DNA of 64,000 nucleotides from Thauera terpenica 58Eu (GCF_000443165.1 NZ_ATJV01000045.1:19308-83307), one strand, 5' to 3'. Positions 43,624-52,964 are shown, numbered from the stretch's first letter. The notes: generated by a model from the sequence alone, not told the origin. Program-made: numbers and translations.

Positions 43624-44486
43624 GCACCTTCACCGCCTTCGCCCTCGCCCACGGCGTCGAGATCGGCGACCTGTATTCCGGCGACCACATCCGCCGCTGC
43701 CCGACGACGGCGCACCCCAGATCGAGGAACGGTGCCTACTGGTTCGACGGCCAGCGCGGATGGGTGCAGAACTGGGAGCACGGCGACTCGGTGCAGTGGT
43801 GGAACGATCCCGCCGCGAAGCCCTGGACCGAGGCCGACAAAGCCGCCTGGGCAGACAAGCGCCGCGTGGCTCAGGCCGAGCGCCAACGTGGGCAACAACG
43901 CGCTGCCGCCCTGGCTGCTGAACTGGTCTCGCAGGCCACCCCGGCCGAGCATGGTTATCTGCGCGCCAAGGGCTTTGCCGACGCCAAGGGCCTGACGCTG
44001 GATGACGGCGGCACGCTGCTGGTCCCGATGCGCGATCTCGCCACAAACGCCTTGATCGGAGCGCAGCGCATCCGGCTGGTCGACAACGCCTGGGAGAAGC
44101 GTTACCTGCTTGGGCAGCGCACCACCGGGGCAGTGTTCGTGCTCGGCCAGCGCAAGGCATCGGAAACGTGGCTGGTCGAGGGCTACGCCACCGGCCTGTC
44201 GGTCGAGCGCGCACTCCGCCAGCTTCACATCACGGCGTCGGTGATGGTGACATTCTCCGCGCACAACCTTCAGCACTGTGCCGAGCACACCGCTGGCCGC
44301 CGGTTCGTGTTCGCCGACAACGATGCCTCGCAGACCGGCGAGAAGGCCGCGATCGCCACCGGCCTGCCGTGGGTGATGAGCCCGGAGACCGACGAGGACG
44401 TCAACGACCTGCACATGCGCGCCGGCCTGCTGGCGGTGTGCAAGCTGGTGTTGGTGGCTCGCGCACTTGGGCGACCGCCAGCCTGA
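43620..44486 (+). CDS. Toprim-domain primase of the integrated element
   Basis: 288-aa protein. Residues ~140-270 carry a Toprim fold: WLVEGYATGLSVERAL gives the catalytic Glu, and RRFVFADNDASQTGEKAAIA gives the DxD-type acidic pair. The N-terminal part lacks a clear zinc finger but has a conserved primase-associated region (YWFDGQRGWVQNWEHGDSVQ; HGYLRAKGF). It is the last gene of the int-to-primase block and is followed by a terminator. With the helicase and winged-helix protein it forms a replication module. Confidence 0.88.
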   Translation: MSTFTAFALAHGVEIGDLYSGDHIRRCPTTAHPRSRNGAYWFDGQRGWVQNWEHGDSVQWWNDPAAKPWTEADKAAWADKRRVAQAERQRGQQRAAALAAELVSQATPAEHGYLRAKGFADAKGLTLDDGGTLLVPMRDLATNALIGAQRIRLVDNAWEKRYLLGQRTTGAVFVLGQRKASETWLVEGYATGLSVERALRQLHITASVMVTFSAHNLQHCAEHTAGRRFVFADNDASQTGEKAAIATGLPWVMSPETDEDVNDLHMRAGLLAVCKLVLVARALGRPPA

Positions 44487-44495
44487 CCACCCACG

Positions 44496-44518
44496 ACCCG
44501 GCCGCGCGCCGGGTTTCT
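44496..44518 (+). terminator. Terminator after the primase gene
   Basis: Stem CCCGGC / GCCGGG with a 5-base GC loop followed by TTTCT, 10 bp downstream of the primase stop. The T tract is short. Confidence 0.6.
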
Positions 44519-44607
44519 CATAGATGGTTACAGCCCAGCCGATGCTGAGTGAGCGTAGACGAGGGGCAGCAGCAAACAAACGAAGTGGCCTTCAGTCGGC
44601 GAACCGC

Positions 44608-45461
44608 TCACATATCGAGAAAACCTCGCTCGATCAGTGCTGACGCGATCCCGCGCATCGCCTCAAGCCCGGTCATCTGCAATGAAACGCCCCGGCCGGC
44701 CTGAGTCTTGGCGTCGTCAGCATTGATTCTGACGATAGGCGCGTCCTGGCTCTCGCCGAAAACCCGCACGGTTGGGATTGCTGTGCCTGCACCGATCTCA
44801 ACCACCAAGAGCCGCTCAACTTTATTACGCCACCCTGCAGCCGGGCATGCTGCGCCCGCATGCTGTGGTCGATCCACGCGCTGTCGCCAAACATCAGGAT
44901 ATTCGGGCGAGCAACGCCGCCGCAGTGCGGGCACGTCGGCACGTCATTCATGAGCATGCATGTATCGTCATCGACCTCGGGAAGCCAATAGTCAGCGGAC
45001 CAGATGTCATCGAGGCAGCCTTCAAGGCATTGCATGCGATGGATTGTGCCATGGCATTCGACAACCCGCGCAGGCTCAAATCCCGCCTTCTGGAACGCCC
45101 CGTCGACATTCGACGTGAAGACGTAGGTGCCATCAGGGATGCGGCGCGCGACCTCCATCAAGATTGTTAAGGTCGGTCCGGGCTCGGTCTCGCGGTACAT
45201 CTTCAGCCTGTGACCGTAGAACCCCCAGGCGAGCCGTGGTCGCTCTCGGAATGCATCCGGGCACGCGATGTCCTGAAAGTGCAGGCGGGCGCAGCTCAGC
45301 GCCGGATACGCTCGCCAGAAGCCATCCTTGCCGCGAAAGTCCGGCAAACCGGCATCCACGCCCAGCCCCGCGCCGGCAGTGATCAGCAGGCCGTCCGCCT
45401 GCTCGATCAGGTTTGCGCATCGGGCAAAGCGTTTCTCGATATCGTCTCGATCTGACATCAT
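44608..45461 (-). pseudogene. SIR2-family NAD-dependent deacylase, frameshifted
   Basis: A sirtuin gene of ~284 codons in two frames. The first part has GAGLGVDAGLPDFRG (NAD-binding), TSNVDGAF, catalytic His in VVECHGTIHRMQC and two zinc Cys pairs (QCLEGC; CPHCGG). The frame is lost at a G run near 44833-44835: one G too few, after ARLQG. The other frame resumes exactly with WRNKVERLLVVEIGAGTAIP and runs to 44608. The domain set is that of an ordinary protein deacylase, not a multidomain defence SIR2. It is either a recent inactivation or a homopolymer sequencing error. Confidence 0.85.
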
Positions 45462-45520
45462 CCCAACTCGAATCGGTCAAGGCGACTGCTGTTGCACTAC
45501 GGGAACCGCGTTAAACGAGC

Positions 45521-45745
45521 ATGGAGGGGATGATGCGCCAGATTAAGGAAGACAACGCTAATGACTGCCAGAATGGCGCCGACCAGATCAGGACAGGCCA
45601 CTTGGGTGGGGCTGAGCCATACCTCGTCATCGGTCGGTACAGTCACCTCAAGCAGGTCGCTCTCGCGGTCGAGGAGGAGAAGCGGTACCGCAGCCTCAAT
45701 TGGCTCCAGAAGTTGATCTACCACATCACCAAACCCGCTGACTGA
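45521..45745 (+). CDS. Possible small protein, unknown
   Basis: Up to 74 aa. Translation could start at 45521 or, more likely, at the ATGATG at 45530-45533, preceded by GGAGGGG. The product (e.g. GGAEPYLVIGRYSHLKQVAL, ending LNWLQKLIYHITKPAD) is charged and has no recognised family. The opposite strand is also open here (45497-45724) and would encode a hydrophobic segment, so strand choice is uncertain. Best judged a weak candidate gene. Confidence 0.35.
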   Translation: MEGMMRQIKEDNANDCQNGADQIRTGHLGGAEPYLVIGRYSHLKQVALAVEEEKRYRSLNWLQKLIYHITKPAD

Positions 45746-45855
45746 TGGCCATCTGCCGCGTTCGGGTCTTGAGCTAGCACTTCGGGCGCCTCATCCGCAT
45801 GAGGCTGTCGCGATGGCGGAAATGGATGCGACTGATCTGCAGAGGCCCGACTTCG

Positions 45856-46074
45856 TCAGTCGTCGCGATCTTCGAAGCGTTTCGGCAAAGGGTGGATTTC
45901 CGTCCAATTTCCCTTGAAGCGGCAGTCGGTGTCGTCGTCGGGGGCCGCCGTGCCACGCAGAAACGGTGGGATCTCGATCTCAGGCTTGCGCCGACGTCTC
46001 CTAAGTCGATTCAGGGCGAAGAGTGCGATGACCGCCGCCGCGCCGGCCAGTGCCAGGTCGATCCCGGAGATCAA
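45856..46074 (-). CDS. Small membrane protein with FtsZ-tail-like motif
   Basis: 72-aa protein starting at TTG 46074, whose TTGA overlaps the stop of the preceding small gene, so it is read by translational coupling. Residues ~5-22 are one transmembrane helix (LALAGAAAVIALFALNRL), followed by a run of Arg (RLRRRRRK) that fixes the tail in the cytoplasm. Then comes KPEIEIPPFLRGT (30-42), which resembles the conserved FtsZ C-terminal peptide (consensus around IPAFLR). The tail is charged (CRFKGNWTEIHPLPKRFED). It is the last gene of a three-gene operon. A membrane-tethered decoy for FtsZ-tail-binding proteins is a hypothesis only. Confidence 0.6.
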   Translation of the reverse strand: MISGIDLALAGAAAVIALFALNRLRRRRRKPEIEIPPFLRGTAAPDDDTDCRFKGNWTEIHPLPKRFEDRDD

Positions 46075-46256
46075 GGACGATCCTCGTTGGCGTCGCCGGT
46101 GGCGCAAGCGTCGCGCTCTGGCTCCGGGGGTTCGCCCGTTTTCCGCAGCCATGCCACGAGCAGCGTCGGGCACCTTAACCGGCTCGATGGTTGCGGATCT
46201 CGCAGAAAGGCCGGCACATCCAAGATCTCGGGTTTGTTGTCGTTAGAGTTGGTCAT
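46071..46256 (-). CDS. Small soluble protein with FtsZ-tail-like motif
   Basis: 61-aa protein, MTNSNDNKPEILDVPAFLRD at the start. The stretch LDVPAFLR (residues 12-19; bases 46200-46223) is nearly identical to the conserved C-terminal tail of FtsZ (LDIPAFLR). A second part is basic (LLVAWLRKTG) and the C-terminus acidic. ATG 46256 lacks a strong ribosome site; an in-frame start further up (46349) would overlap the upstream gene. The gene sits between the 436-aa gene (86 bp) and the membrane protein (4-bp overlap). Both small products share KPEI-x-x-P-x-FLR, so they are related in function. Confidence 0.6.
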   Translation of the reverse strand: MTNSNDNKPEILDVPAFLRDPQPSSRLRCPTLLVAWLRKTGEPPEPERDACATGDANEDRP

Positions 46257-46342
46257 TGCCGCGCCAGAGATGTGTATAGGGCATCCCAGGACAAAATATC
46301 GCTTAACGGGTCGGGTTCTGGGTTGTTTCGAAGTAAATTCAA

Positions 46343-47653
46343 TTACCACTCGTCAGCTTTCAATGCTGCACTGGTTTCGTCGAAGATGTCACGGGTCTGG
46401 CTTGGCGGCACGTTAGCTTTCCGGAAACCATCTTCAAGCCTGCTAAGGAAGTCCTTTGATCGGACCGACTGGTACGAAATGCCCTTGTATATCTTCGTCA
46501 CCTTTGGCGGCTTGATGAGGCTCCCAACGCTAATGGCACGGCTAATATCGTAGGTCAGCATCTGCTTGAGGTCATCGTCGGCCGGCGGACCCCGTCGTGT
46601 GTAAGCTGCCGGCAACCTCGTCTTCACGCTCGGTAGCAACCGCTGGACTACTTGGGCAACGATCCCATCCAGCGAGGTCTTCAACTTTTCCGTGAGCGCT
46701 TCGTGATAGCTCGTCAGCAGGCGCTCGAACGCCTTCACCTCACTGTCGAAGGCAGACTGGTCCCTCGTGAACATCACAGCGCCCATACCAGTAACCGAGA
46801 TAAGGTATTTCTCCTGTATCCGCTTTCGTTCGTTATCCAGGTACTTTGGACTAACGTTGACCTTGGCGCTTTTCTTACCGTTACCACTACAGACTTCGAT
46901 TTCGACGGACGCAGCGCCCTCGTCTAGAACGCGCAGGCTAGTCCTCCAGCGCTCCTCAAGGTCGCCGTCGAGACCCATCAAATGCGCTGGGATACGGACG
47001 GTCTTTTGAGTCGTCTGGTAGCGTTCAACGCTGAACTCCACAAACTGAATTTTTGAACTGAAGACCCGAGCCTGCCTACATAAATTAAAAGGCTGCACTG
47101 GGCTGATTTTCAGGTCATCGTTGGCCGTCTCTATCATCTTAGGGGTCATCGCCTGGCCACCAATTTCGGCCGCTTGCGGAAGCGTCTCACCGGCTGCGCC
47201 CGCCGCGGACGCAACTGTCGTGGCCGATGGACCGGTCAATAGCAGCGCATTCGGTTTCTCGGCAGACGTCGAGCCCGCTTCCACGAGCAAAGGAACGGGG
47301 GCGTAGACCATCATCCGCTCGTCGGCCACGATGACCCCTACCCGTACTCCCGGCTGGCACCGGAGCTCAAGCAGGTTAAGACTCGCATAGTCGCTGACGC
47401 GCTGGAGTCCCTCGATCGTGCCCAGGCCCAAGCGGAACACTTCCGGATCGCTGTCCAGGATCACAGTGATGGAAAGCTTAGGACTTTCCGGCGACTCCAT
47501 GCGCGCCCCAATCGCTGACGCAACCGACTCCGACAAGCCGGGCCCTATAAACACTACCCGATCATGCGCAGCGTTGATGAGCGAAATGATCGCTTCATCA
47601 GTGGCAACCCCAAACGTGCGTTCTGCAGACAATTTATCTTCAGCAACGGCCAT
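46343..47653 (-). CDS. Unknown 436-aa protein, first gene of an accessory operon
   Basis: Cytoplasmic protein of low GC compared with the flanks. The N-terminal ~130 residues (ISLINAAHDRVVFIGPGLSE; VGVIVADERMMVYAPVPLLV) resemble the first half of a phospholipase-D-like fold but lack an HKD motif. The middle is a linker, and the C-terminal part is charged and helical (LTSYHEALTEKLKTSLDGIV; YDISRAISVGSLIKPPKVTK). It starts 145 bp from the divergent XRE regulator and leads into two small genes with FtsZ-tail-like motifs. I do not recognise a family. A defence or conflict role is suggested only by the neighbourhood. Confidence 0.7.
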   Translation of the reverse strand: MAVAEDKLSAERTFGVATDEAIISLINAAHDRVVFIGPGLSESVASAIGARMESPESPKLSITVILDSDPEVFRLGLGTIEGLQRVSDYASLNLLELRCQPGVRVGVIVADERMMVYAPVPLLVEAGSTSAEKPNALLLTGPSATTVASAAGAAGETLPQAAEIGGQAMTPKMIETANDDLKISPVQPFNLCRQARVFSSKIQFVEFSVERYQTTQKTVRIPAHLMGLDGDLEERWRTSLRVLDEGAASVEIEVCSGNGKKSAKVNVSPKYLDNERKRIQEKYLISVTGMGAVMFTRDQSAFDSEVKAFERLLTSYHEALTEKLKTSLDGIVAQVVQRLLPSVKTRLPAAYTRRGPPADDDLKQMLTYDISRAISVGSLIKPPKVTKIYKGISYQSVRSKDFLSRLEDGFRKANVPPSQTRDIFDETSAALKADEW

Positions 47654-47797
47654 CGTTTACTGCCTACTCTCCTAGGCAGAGGGCGCTGAACTCGAGCCCT
47701 CTCTTGACGAACGCTCGGCCGTCATTCCTATGGTTGTGGGAAGACTGAAGTATATGCCAGCCGTGAAATTCCTCCTATCGTGGGAGGGAGAGCAGCG

Positions 47798-48046
47798 GTG
47801 GATGCAGGGGAGGCGTTCGGTAAGGTATTGCGGCATGTGCGCCGAGAGGCCGGCCTCACCCAAGAGCAGTTGGGCTTCGAGGCCGATCTGCGGCGAACCT
47901 ATGTCAGCCTGCTGGAGCTGGGCCAGCAGCAGCCGAGCCTCACGACCATCCTGAAGCTCGCGGCAGCTCTTCGACGAAGACCCGGCGAGTTGTTGGATCT
48001 CACAGCCAACGAGCTCAACAAAGAAAAGAAGACGAGCGCCTCCTGA
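47798..48046 (+). CDS. XRE-family helix-turn-helix regulator
   Basis: 82-aa repressor-like protein, a single HTH_3 domain: FGKVLRHVRREAGLTQEQLG, then LRRTYVSLLELGQQQPSLTT and LAAALRRRPGELLDLTANEL. I chose GTG 47798, preceded by GGAGGGAG at 7 bp; GTG 47780 is upstream of that site. It is divergent from the 436-aa gene, so it is probably the regulator of the accessory operon. Single-domain XRE proteins of this size also accompany restriction-modification cassettes, and hsdM begins 118 bp downstream on the same strand. Confidence 0.85.
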   Translation: MDAGEAFGKVLRHVRREAGLTQEQLGFEADLRRTYVSLLELGQQQPSLTTILKLAAALRRRPGELLDLTANELNKEKKTSAS

Positions 48047-48163
48047 CGGGCGCCAGTTCGTCGGTCGTGGAGATCGCCGTCTTGCTCAAGCGGGCCTCCG
48101 ACAACCCATCTCGCTCGATCGGTCGTTCATAATGCGTAGGTCACGACCTACAAGAACAACCGC

Positions 48164-49999
48164 ATGAACCAGCAAGCCCTCTCCGCCCTCATCTGGTCGG
48201 TCGCCGACCTTTTGCGCGGCGACTTCAAGCAGTCCGAATACGGCCGCGTCATCCTGCCCTTCACCGTGCTGCGCCGGCTCGACTGCGTGCTGGCGCCGAC
48301 CAAGGCGGCGGTGCTCGCCGAGTACCGCGACAAGGAGCAGGCCGGGCTGCCCTTCGAGCCCTTCGTGCTCAGGAAGTCGGGCGTGCCCTTCTACAACGTC
48401 AGCGCGCTCGACCTGCCCACGCTCGCCGGCGACCAGGACCACCTGCGCGCCAACCTGCACAGCTACATCCAGGGCTTCGCGCCCGACGTGCGCGACATCT
48501 TCGAGCGCTTCGACTTCGCCAACACCGTCGAGCGCCTGCACAAGGCCGGGCTGCTCTACCTGGTGGTGGAGAAGTTCGCCCACATCGAACTCCACCCCAG
48601 GCGCGTCGACAACGTGCACATGGGCCTGGTGTTCGAGGAGCTGATCCGCAAGTTCGCCGAGATCTCCAACGAGACCGCCGGCGAGCACTTCACCCCGCGC
48701 GAGGTCATCCGCCTGATGGTGAGCCTGCTCTTCATCGAGGATGACGACGCGCTCGGCAAGCCCGGCATCGTGCGCACCATCTACGACCCCACCGCCGGCA
48801 CCGGCGGCATGCTGTCGGTGGCGGGCGAGCACCTCTTCGACATCAACCCCGGCGCGCGCCTCACCATGTTCGGCCAGGAGCTCAACCCCGAGTCCTACGC
48901 CATCTGCAAGGCCGACATGCTGATCAAGGGCCAGGACGTGCGCAACATCGTGCTCGGCAACACGCTGTCCGAGGATGGCCTGCTCGGCAAGCTCTTCGAC
49001 TACATGCTCAGCAACCCGCCCTTCGGCGTGGAATGGAAGAAGGTCGAGAAGGAGGTGCGCCGCGAGGCCGAGGAGAAAGGCTTCGCCGGCCGCTTCGGGC
49101 CGGGACTGCCGCGTGTGTCGGACGGCTCGCTGCTCTTCCTGCTGCACCTGATCGCCAAGATGCGCCCGGGTGAGCAGGGCGGCAGCCGCATCGGCATCGT
49201 GCTCAACGGTTCGCCGCTGTTTACCGGCGGCGCCGGCTCGGGCGAGTCCGAGATCCGCCGCTACCTGCTCGAGAACGACCTGGTCGAAGCCATCGTCGGC
49301 CTGCCCACCGACATGTTCTACAACACCGGCATCAGCACCTACGTGTGGATCCTCACCAACCGCAAGGTCGAGGACCGCAAGGGCTGGGTGCAACTGATCG
49401 ACGCCTCCAGCTTCTGGCAGAAGATGCGAAAGAGCCTCGGCTCCAAGCGCAAGGAGCTGTCCGAGGCCCACATCGACGAGATCACCCGCATCTTTGGCGG
49501 CTTTCTGGAGGTGGAGCAGGCGGTGGTCAGCGACGCCCAGGGCAAGGAAGTCGCCCGCGTCACGCTGTTCCCGGACGTGAAGCTGCCGACGCCGCCCGGA
49601 GGCGGCAAGGTCAAGCGCGTGCCCATCGCCCGCGTCTTCCGCAACGAGGACTTCGGCTACCGCACCATCACCATCGAACGCCCGCAGCGCGACGCCGCCG
49701 GAAACATCGTGCTCGGCGAGCGCGGCAAGCAGAAAGGCAAGCCCCAGCCCGACACCGCGCTGCGCGACACCGAGAACGTGCCCTTGTCCGAGGACGTGCA
49801 GGCGTACTTCGAGCGCGAGGTGCTGCCCCACGCCCCCGACGCCTGGATTGACCACGACAAGACCAAGGTCGGCTACGAGGTCCCCTTCAACCGCCACTTC
49901 TACGTCTTCGAGCCGCCGCGGCCGCTGGCGGAGATCGACGCGGACCTCAAGCGCTCGATGGATCGGATCAAGCAGATGATCGAGGGGTTGGCGGGATGA
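48164..49999 (+). CDS. hsdM: Type I restriction-modification system, DNA methylase subunit
   Basis: 611-aa N6-adenine methyltransferase subunit. The N-terminal helical domain ([20 protein letters not shown]) is followed by the catalytic core: motif [11 protein letters not shown] (SAM binding), EEL and [11 protein letters not shown] upstream, and motif [10 protein letters not shown] (active site). An extended C-terminal region follows. It modifies DNA with HsdS, whose gene overlaps by 4 bp. No restriction subunit gene (hsdR) is found in the window. Confidence 0.95.
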   Translation: MNQQALSALIWSVADLLRGDFKQSEYGRVILPFTVLRRLDCVLAPTKAAVLAEYRDKEQAGLPFEPFVLRKSGVPFYNVSALDLPTLAGDQDHLRANLHSYIQGFAPDVRDIFERFDFANTVERLHKAGLLYLVVEKFAHIELHPRRVDNVHMGLVFEELIRKFAEISNETAGEHFTPREVIRLMVSLLFIEDDDALGKPGIVRTIYDPTAGTGGMLSVAGEHLFDINPGARLTMFGQELNPESYAICKADMLIKGQDVRNIVLGNTLSEDGLLGKLFDYMLSNPPFGVEWKKVEKEVRREAEEKGFAGRFGPGLPRVSDGSLLFLLHLIAKMRPGEQGGSRIGIVLNGSPLFTGGAGSGESEIRRYLLENDLVEAIVGLPTDMFYNTGISTYVWILTNRKVEDRKGWVQLIDASSFWQKMRKSLGSKRKELSEAHIDEITRIFGGFLEVEQAVVSDAQGKEVARVTLFPDVKLPTPPGGGKVKRVPIARVFRNEDFGYRTITIERPQRDAAGNIVLGERGKQKGKPQPDTALRDTENVPLSEDVQAYFEREVLPHAPDAWIDHDKTKVGYEVPFNRHFYVFEPPRPLAEIDADLKRSMDRIKQMIEGLAG

Positions 50000-51336
50000 G
50001 CTTTCCGCGTTATCCGGAGTACAAGGACTCGGGCGTCGAGTGGCTGGGGGAGGTGCCCAGTCACTGGGAGATATCCCGCATCAAACAGCTTTTTGAGATC
50101 TGCAAGCGGATCGCGGGTACGGAAGGGTTTGACGTACTCTCAATTACGCAAAGTGGAATTCAAGTGAAGGACACCGAGAGCGGTGGCGGGCAGTTGTCAA
50201 TGGACTACTCGAAGTATCAGCTCGTCGAGATCGGTGACTTCGCGATGAACCATATGGATCTTCTCACCGGCTATGTGGATGTCTCGAAAACCATCGGCGT
50301 CACCAGTCCAGACTATCGAGTGTTTCGTCTGAGAAACGCCGCAGCCTGCAGCCGGTACTTTCTGTATCTTTTTCAGAACGCATATAAGCGAAAGATCTTC
50401 TTCCCCTTCGGTCAAGGCTCGTCCCTGCTCGGACGCTGGAGGTTACCAACAGACGAGTTCAATGCGTTCAACATCCCGTTGCCTCCGAGCGCGGAGCAGA
50501 CGCGTATCGCCGCCTTCCTCGACCGCGAAACCGCCAAGATCGACGCCCTCGTCGCCGAGCAGCAGAGCCTGATCGCGCTGTTGAAGGAAAAGCGCCAGGC
50601 GCTGATCTCGCACGCGGTCACCAAGGGGCTGGATCCGGATGTGCCGATGAAGGATTCCGGGGTGGCGTGGCTGGGGGAGGTGCCGGCGCATTGGACGCTG
50701 ACCAAGCTCAAATACTCCACAAGCCACATCATTGACTGTCCGCATGAAACGCCCACGTACTGTCCCGATGGCGATTACTTGGTTGTCAGGACTGCTGACG
50801 TCGACGCCGGTGCGCTCGACTTGTCGAATGCATATCGCCTCGACGAGGTCGAGTATCTGAAACGGACACGGCGGGCGAAGCTCGTTCCGCAAGACATTGT
50901 CTATGGCCGTGAAGGCGAACGCTGGGGTTACGCTGCCACGGTTCCTGACGAACCGGTCCTCTGCCTTGGCCAGCGGATGATGCAGTTCCGCGCTCGCGCC
51001 GGCATTGCGCCTCGCTTCCTCATGTGGCAACTGAACTCGGATGTGACTTATCGCCAAGGACAAGTCGATACGGTCGGGGCGACCTCGCCCCATGTAAACG
51101 TCTCGACCATTGCCAACTACGTTTTGACTGAGCCGCCATTCAGCGAACAAGTTGAGATCGCAAATTATGTTGACGGCGCTACGTCGGAAATCGACGACTT
51201 GGTTAGCGAGGCACGAGCCACCGTCGAACTACTACAAGAACGCCGCACTGCCCTGATCTCCGCCGCCGTCACCGGCAAGATCGACGTCCGCCACCTCGCC
51301 GTCGCCACCGCCGACCCCACCCCGGAGCCCGCATGA
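49996..51336 (+). CDS. hsdS: Type I restriction-modification system, specificity subunit
   Basis: 446-aa target-recognition protein with two TRDs and two conserved helical spacers. Each half starts with the same motif: [14 protein letters not shown] (~10-24) and [14 protein letters not shown] (~217-231). Each half ends with [20 protein letters not shown] or the similar [20 protein letters not shown]. The TRD parts have lower GC than the conserved regions, typical of exchange of specificity by recombination. It overlaps hsdM upstream and the GIY-YIG gene downstream by 4 bp. Confidence 0.95.
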   Translation: MSFPRYPEYKDSGVEWLGEVPSHWEISRIKQLFEICKRIAGTEGFDVLSITQSGIQVKDTESGGGQLSMDYSKYQLVEIGDFAMNHMDLLTGYVDVSKTIGVTSPDYRVFRLRNAAACSRYFLYLFQNAYKRKIFFPFGQGSSLLGRWRLPTDEFNAFNIPLPPSAEQTRIAAFLDRETAKIDALVAEQQSLIALLKEKRQALISHAVTKGLDPDVPMKDSGVAWLGEVPAHWTLTKLKYSTSHIIDCPHETPTYCPDGDYLVVRTADVDAGALDLSNAYRLDEVEYLKRTRRAKLVPQDIVYGREGERWGYAATVPDEPVLCLGQRMMQFRARAGIAPRFLMWQLNSDVTYRQGQVDTVGATSPHVNVSTIANYVLTEPPFSEQVEIANYVDGATSEIDDLVSEARATVELLQERRTALISAAVTGKIDVRHLAVATADPTPEPA

Positions 51337-52196
51337 CCCCCGCCGCGCGCCCGCAGACCATCCAGATCTTCCTGCCGCTCGGCGACCCGCGCGGCATCCG
51401 CATCGCCGAGATCACCACCCGCATCGTGCAGCTCATCGAGGTGCCGCGCCCGCAGCTCGACGTCTTCCTCGCCATGCCCGAGAGCGAGCAGGTGGCGGTG
51501 TATTTCCTCTTCGGTCAAAGCGACGACGGCGCCGAGCCCAGGGTCTACATCGGCCAGACCGGCGACCTGCGCAAGCGCCTCGCCAGCCACAACAAGGACA
51601 AGGACTTCTGGCAGCGCGCGCTGGTGCTGATCTCGCGCACCGCCAGCCTCACCCAGACGCACGGGCTGTTCCTGGAATGGCAGTGCATCCAGGCCGCCCG
51701 CCAGGCCGGGCGCTACGTCACCGAGAACGGCAACGCGGGCACCCGGCCGCACACCCCCGCGCCGCTCGAAGCCGACTGCATGGAGATTTTCGACACCGGC
51801 CGCACGCTGCTCGCCACCCTCGGCCACCCGCTCTTCGACCCCGTCGCCAACCCCGCCGGCCCGGCGGGCGAGGCCGAACTCTTTTACTGCCGCCGCGCCG
51901 GCACCGACGCGCGCGGCGAATACACCGCCGAGGGCTTCGTCGTGCTCAAGGGCTCGAAGGGCCGCGCGCAGATCGCCAGGGCCTTCGAGCATCACGCCTT
52001 CGCCAAGCGCCGCAACGCGCTGATCGAGCAGGGCAGGATCGTGGTCGATGGCGACGCCACCGTGTTCACCGAGGACGTGCTGTTTGCCTCGCCGAGCGGC
52101 GCGTCGGCGGTGGTGTGCGCGGCGGCGTCGAACGGGTGGTTGGACTGGAAGACGGCGCGCGGGGAGACGCTGAGCGAGGTGAAGCGGGGAGGGTGA
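51333..52196 (+). CDS. GIY-YIG nuclease-like protein with DUF4357-type C-terminus
   Basis: 287-aa protein in the hsdMS operon (4-bp overlap). Residues ~50-110 form a GIY-YIG domain: VAVYFLFGQSDDGAEPRVYI gives the two aromatic strands, then GQTGDLRKRLASHNKDKDFW carries the catalytic Arg and His, and E in FLEWQCIQAA the metal ligand. The C-terminus (GKGRAQ-like block FVVLKGSKGRAQ; RRNALIEQGRIV; TEDVLFASPSGASAVV) matches DUF4357. Such proteins often sit inside type I cassettes; their role is unclear. With hsdR absent, it is the only nuclease-like protein of this operon. Confidence 0.88.
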   Translation: MTPAARPQTIQIFLPLGDPRGIRIAEITTRIVQLIEVPRPQLDVFLAMPESEQVAVYFLFGQSDDGAEPRVYIGQTGDLRKRLASHNKDKDFWQRALVLISRTASLTQTHGLFLEWQCIQAARQAGRYVTENGNAGTRPHTPAPLEADCMEIFDTGRTLLATLGHPLFDPVANPAGPAGEAELFYCRRAGTDARGEYTAEGFVVLKGSKGRAQIARAFEHHAFAKRRNALIEQGRIVVDGDATVFTEDVLFASPSGASAVVCAAASNGWLDWKTARGETLSEVKRGG

Positions 52197-52284
52197 ATTC
52201 AGGCCGGTTGCGGCCACAAGCTGCCCCCCGACGCTCTGGAGCGTGAATCGTTAAGCCGTCAGCTTCGCCCGGATACCTGCCGCA

Positions 52285-52365
52285 CTAGCGGATGATCTGC
52301 AACTTGGCCACAAGCTTAGCGACGGTCTCCCTGAGCAGAACCTTGGCCGGCTCTTCGCCGGGCAT
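52285..52365 (-). CDS. Possible 26-aa peptide coupled to the lipoprotein gene
   Basis: The lipoprotein stop and this ATG share a base (TGATG at 52363-52367). The frame encodes MPGEEPAKVLLRETVAKLVA ending KLQIIR, an amphipathic helix. It may be a coupled micro-gene, or a fragment of a longer gene lost when the hsd cassette end formed. The rest of 52197-52364 shows nothing recognisable. Confidence 0.3.
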   Translation of the reverse strand: MPGEEPAKVLLRETVAKLVAKLQIIR

Positions 52366-52964
52366 CAGCGATCACGGACGCGGACATAAATCTCAACCCA
52401 GTGATTGGTGGGGGAGCGTGCACGGTTGTGGTGCTCACCAAAAGGAATGATCTGTATCCGGCCAACGGGCACGCGCATGGCGATCAACTGCTTGCGCACA
52501 ACCATCAGGGATTGCTCGGCGAGACCGATGTTCAACTGCGGACTTCCACCATCGGGCACGAAGCCTTCCAGCGAAAGTGTGACGCGCTCGTCGGCCTTCG
52601 CTGCCTCGGCTACCTCGCGCAGACGGGCGGTCATTTCGGGCGATAGGGAGTCTGCAATCGGCGGCAGCTCGATGACGGCAACCGGTTCCTCTGCGAGGGA
52701 CGGCATCCCGGTGTCTGCCGCTCCGAACGAGGACTGGCTAGCCCTCGATGCAGCCAGCTCAGCCGAGGAGCCGCCTGCAATCGGATGGGTGGATGCTCCC
52801 TGCACCCGCATGCCCTCGGCACTGTTTCCTGACTGCAGACCTTGATCGGGTACCACCGTGCATCCGACAAGCCCGAGTAACACGAAGGCAGGGAGCAGAG
52901 GACATTGCCGCTTTGCTCTTGCGGTCACCCGGGTGTGAGTGAGTACGCGTGCTTTGATTGTCAT
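52365..52964 (-). CDS. OmpA-like lipoprotein
   Basis: 199-aa lipoprotein. The lipobox LLGLVGC places the lipidated Cys at residue 35, after a long basic N-region. A Ser/Gly-rich linker leads to an OmpA/MotB-like peptidoglycan-associated domain (LREVAEAAKADERVTLSLEG; AEQSLMVVRKQLIAMRVPVG; IIPFGE). Somewhat shorter than standard OmpA-C domains. Likely outer-membrane anchored and contacting peptidoglycan. It is transcribed alone, 51 bp after terC on the same strand. Confidence 0.82.
   Translation of the reverse strand: MTIKARVLTHTRVTARAKRQCPLLPAFVLLGLVGCTVVPDQGLQSGNSAEGMRVQGASTHPIAGGSSAELAASRASQSSFGAADTGMPSLAEEPVAVIELPPIADSLSPEMTARLREVAEAAKADERVTLSLEGFVPDGGSPQLNIGLAEQSLMVVRKQLIAMRVPVGRIQIIPFGEHHNRARSPTNHWVEIYVRVRDR

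Noticed and set aside
45497..45724. Minus-strand frame with a hydrophobic segment opposite the small plus-strand candidate
   Set aside because: No ribosome site and no family match; the plus-strand frame has GGAGGGG before ATG. Neither is certain.
48086..49897. 603-codon minus-strand frame across hsdM
   Set aside because: Low-complexity Val/Leu/Gly/His composition opposite a clear methylase; no independent start or motif.
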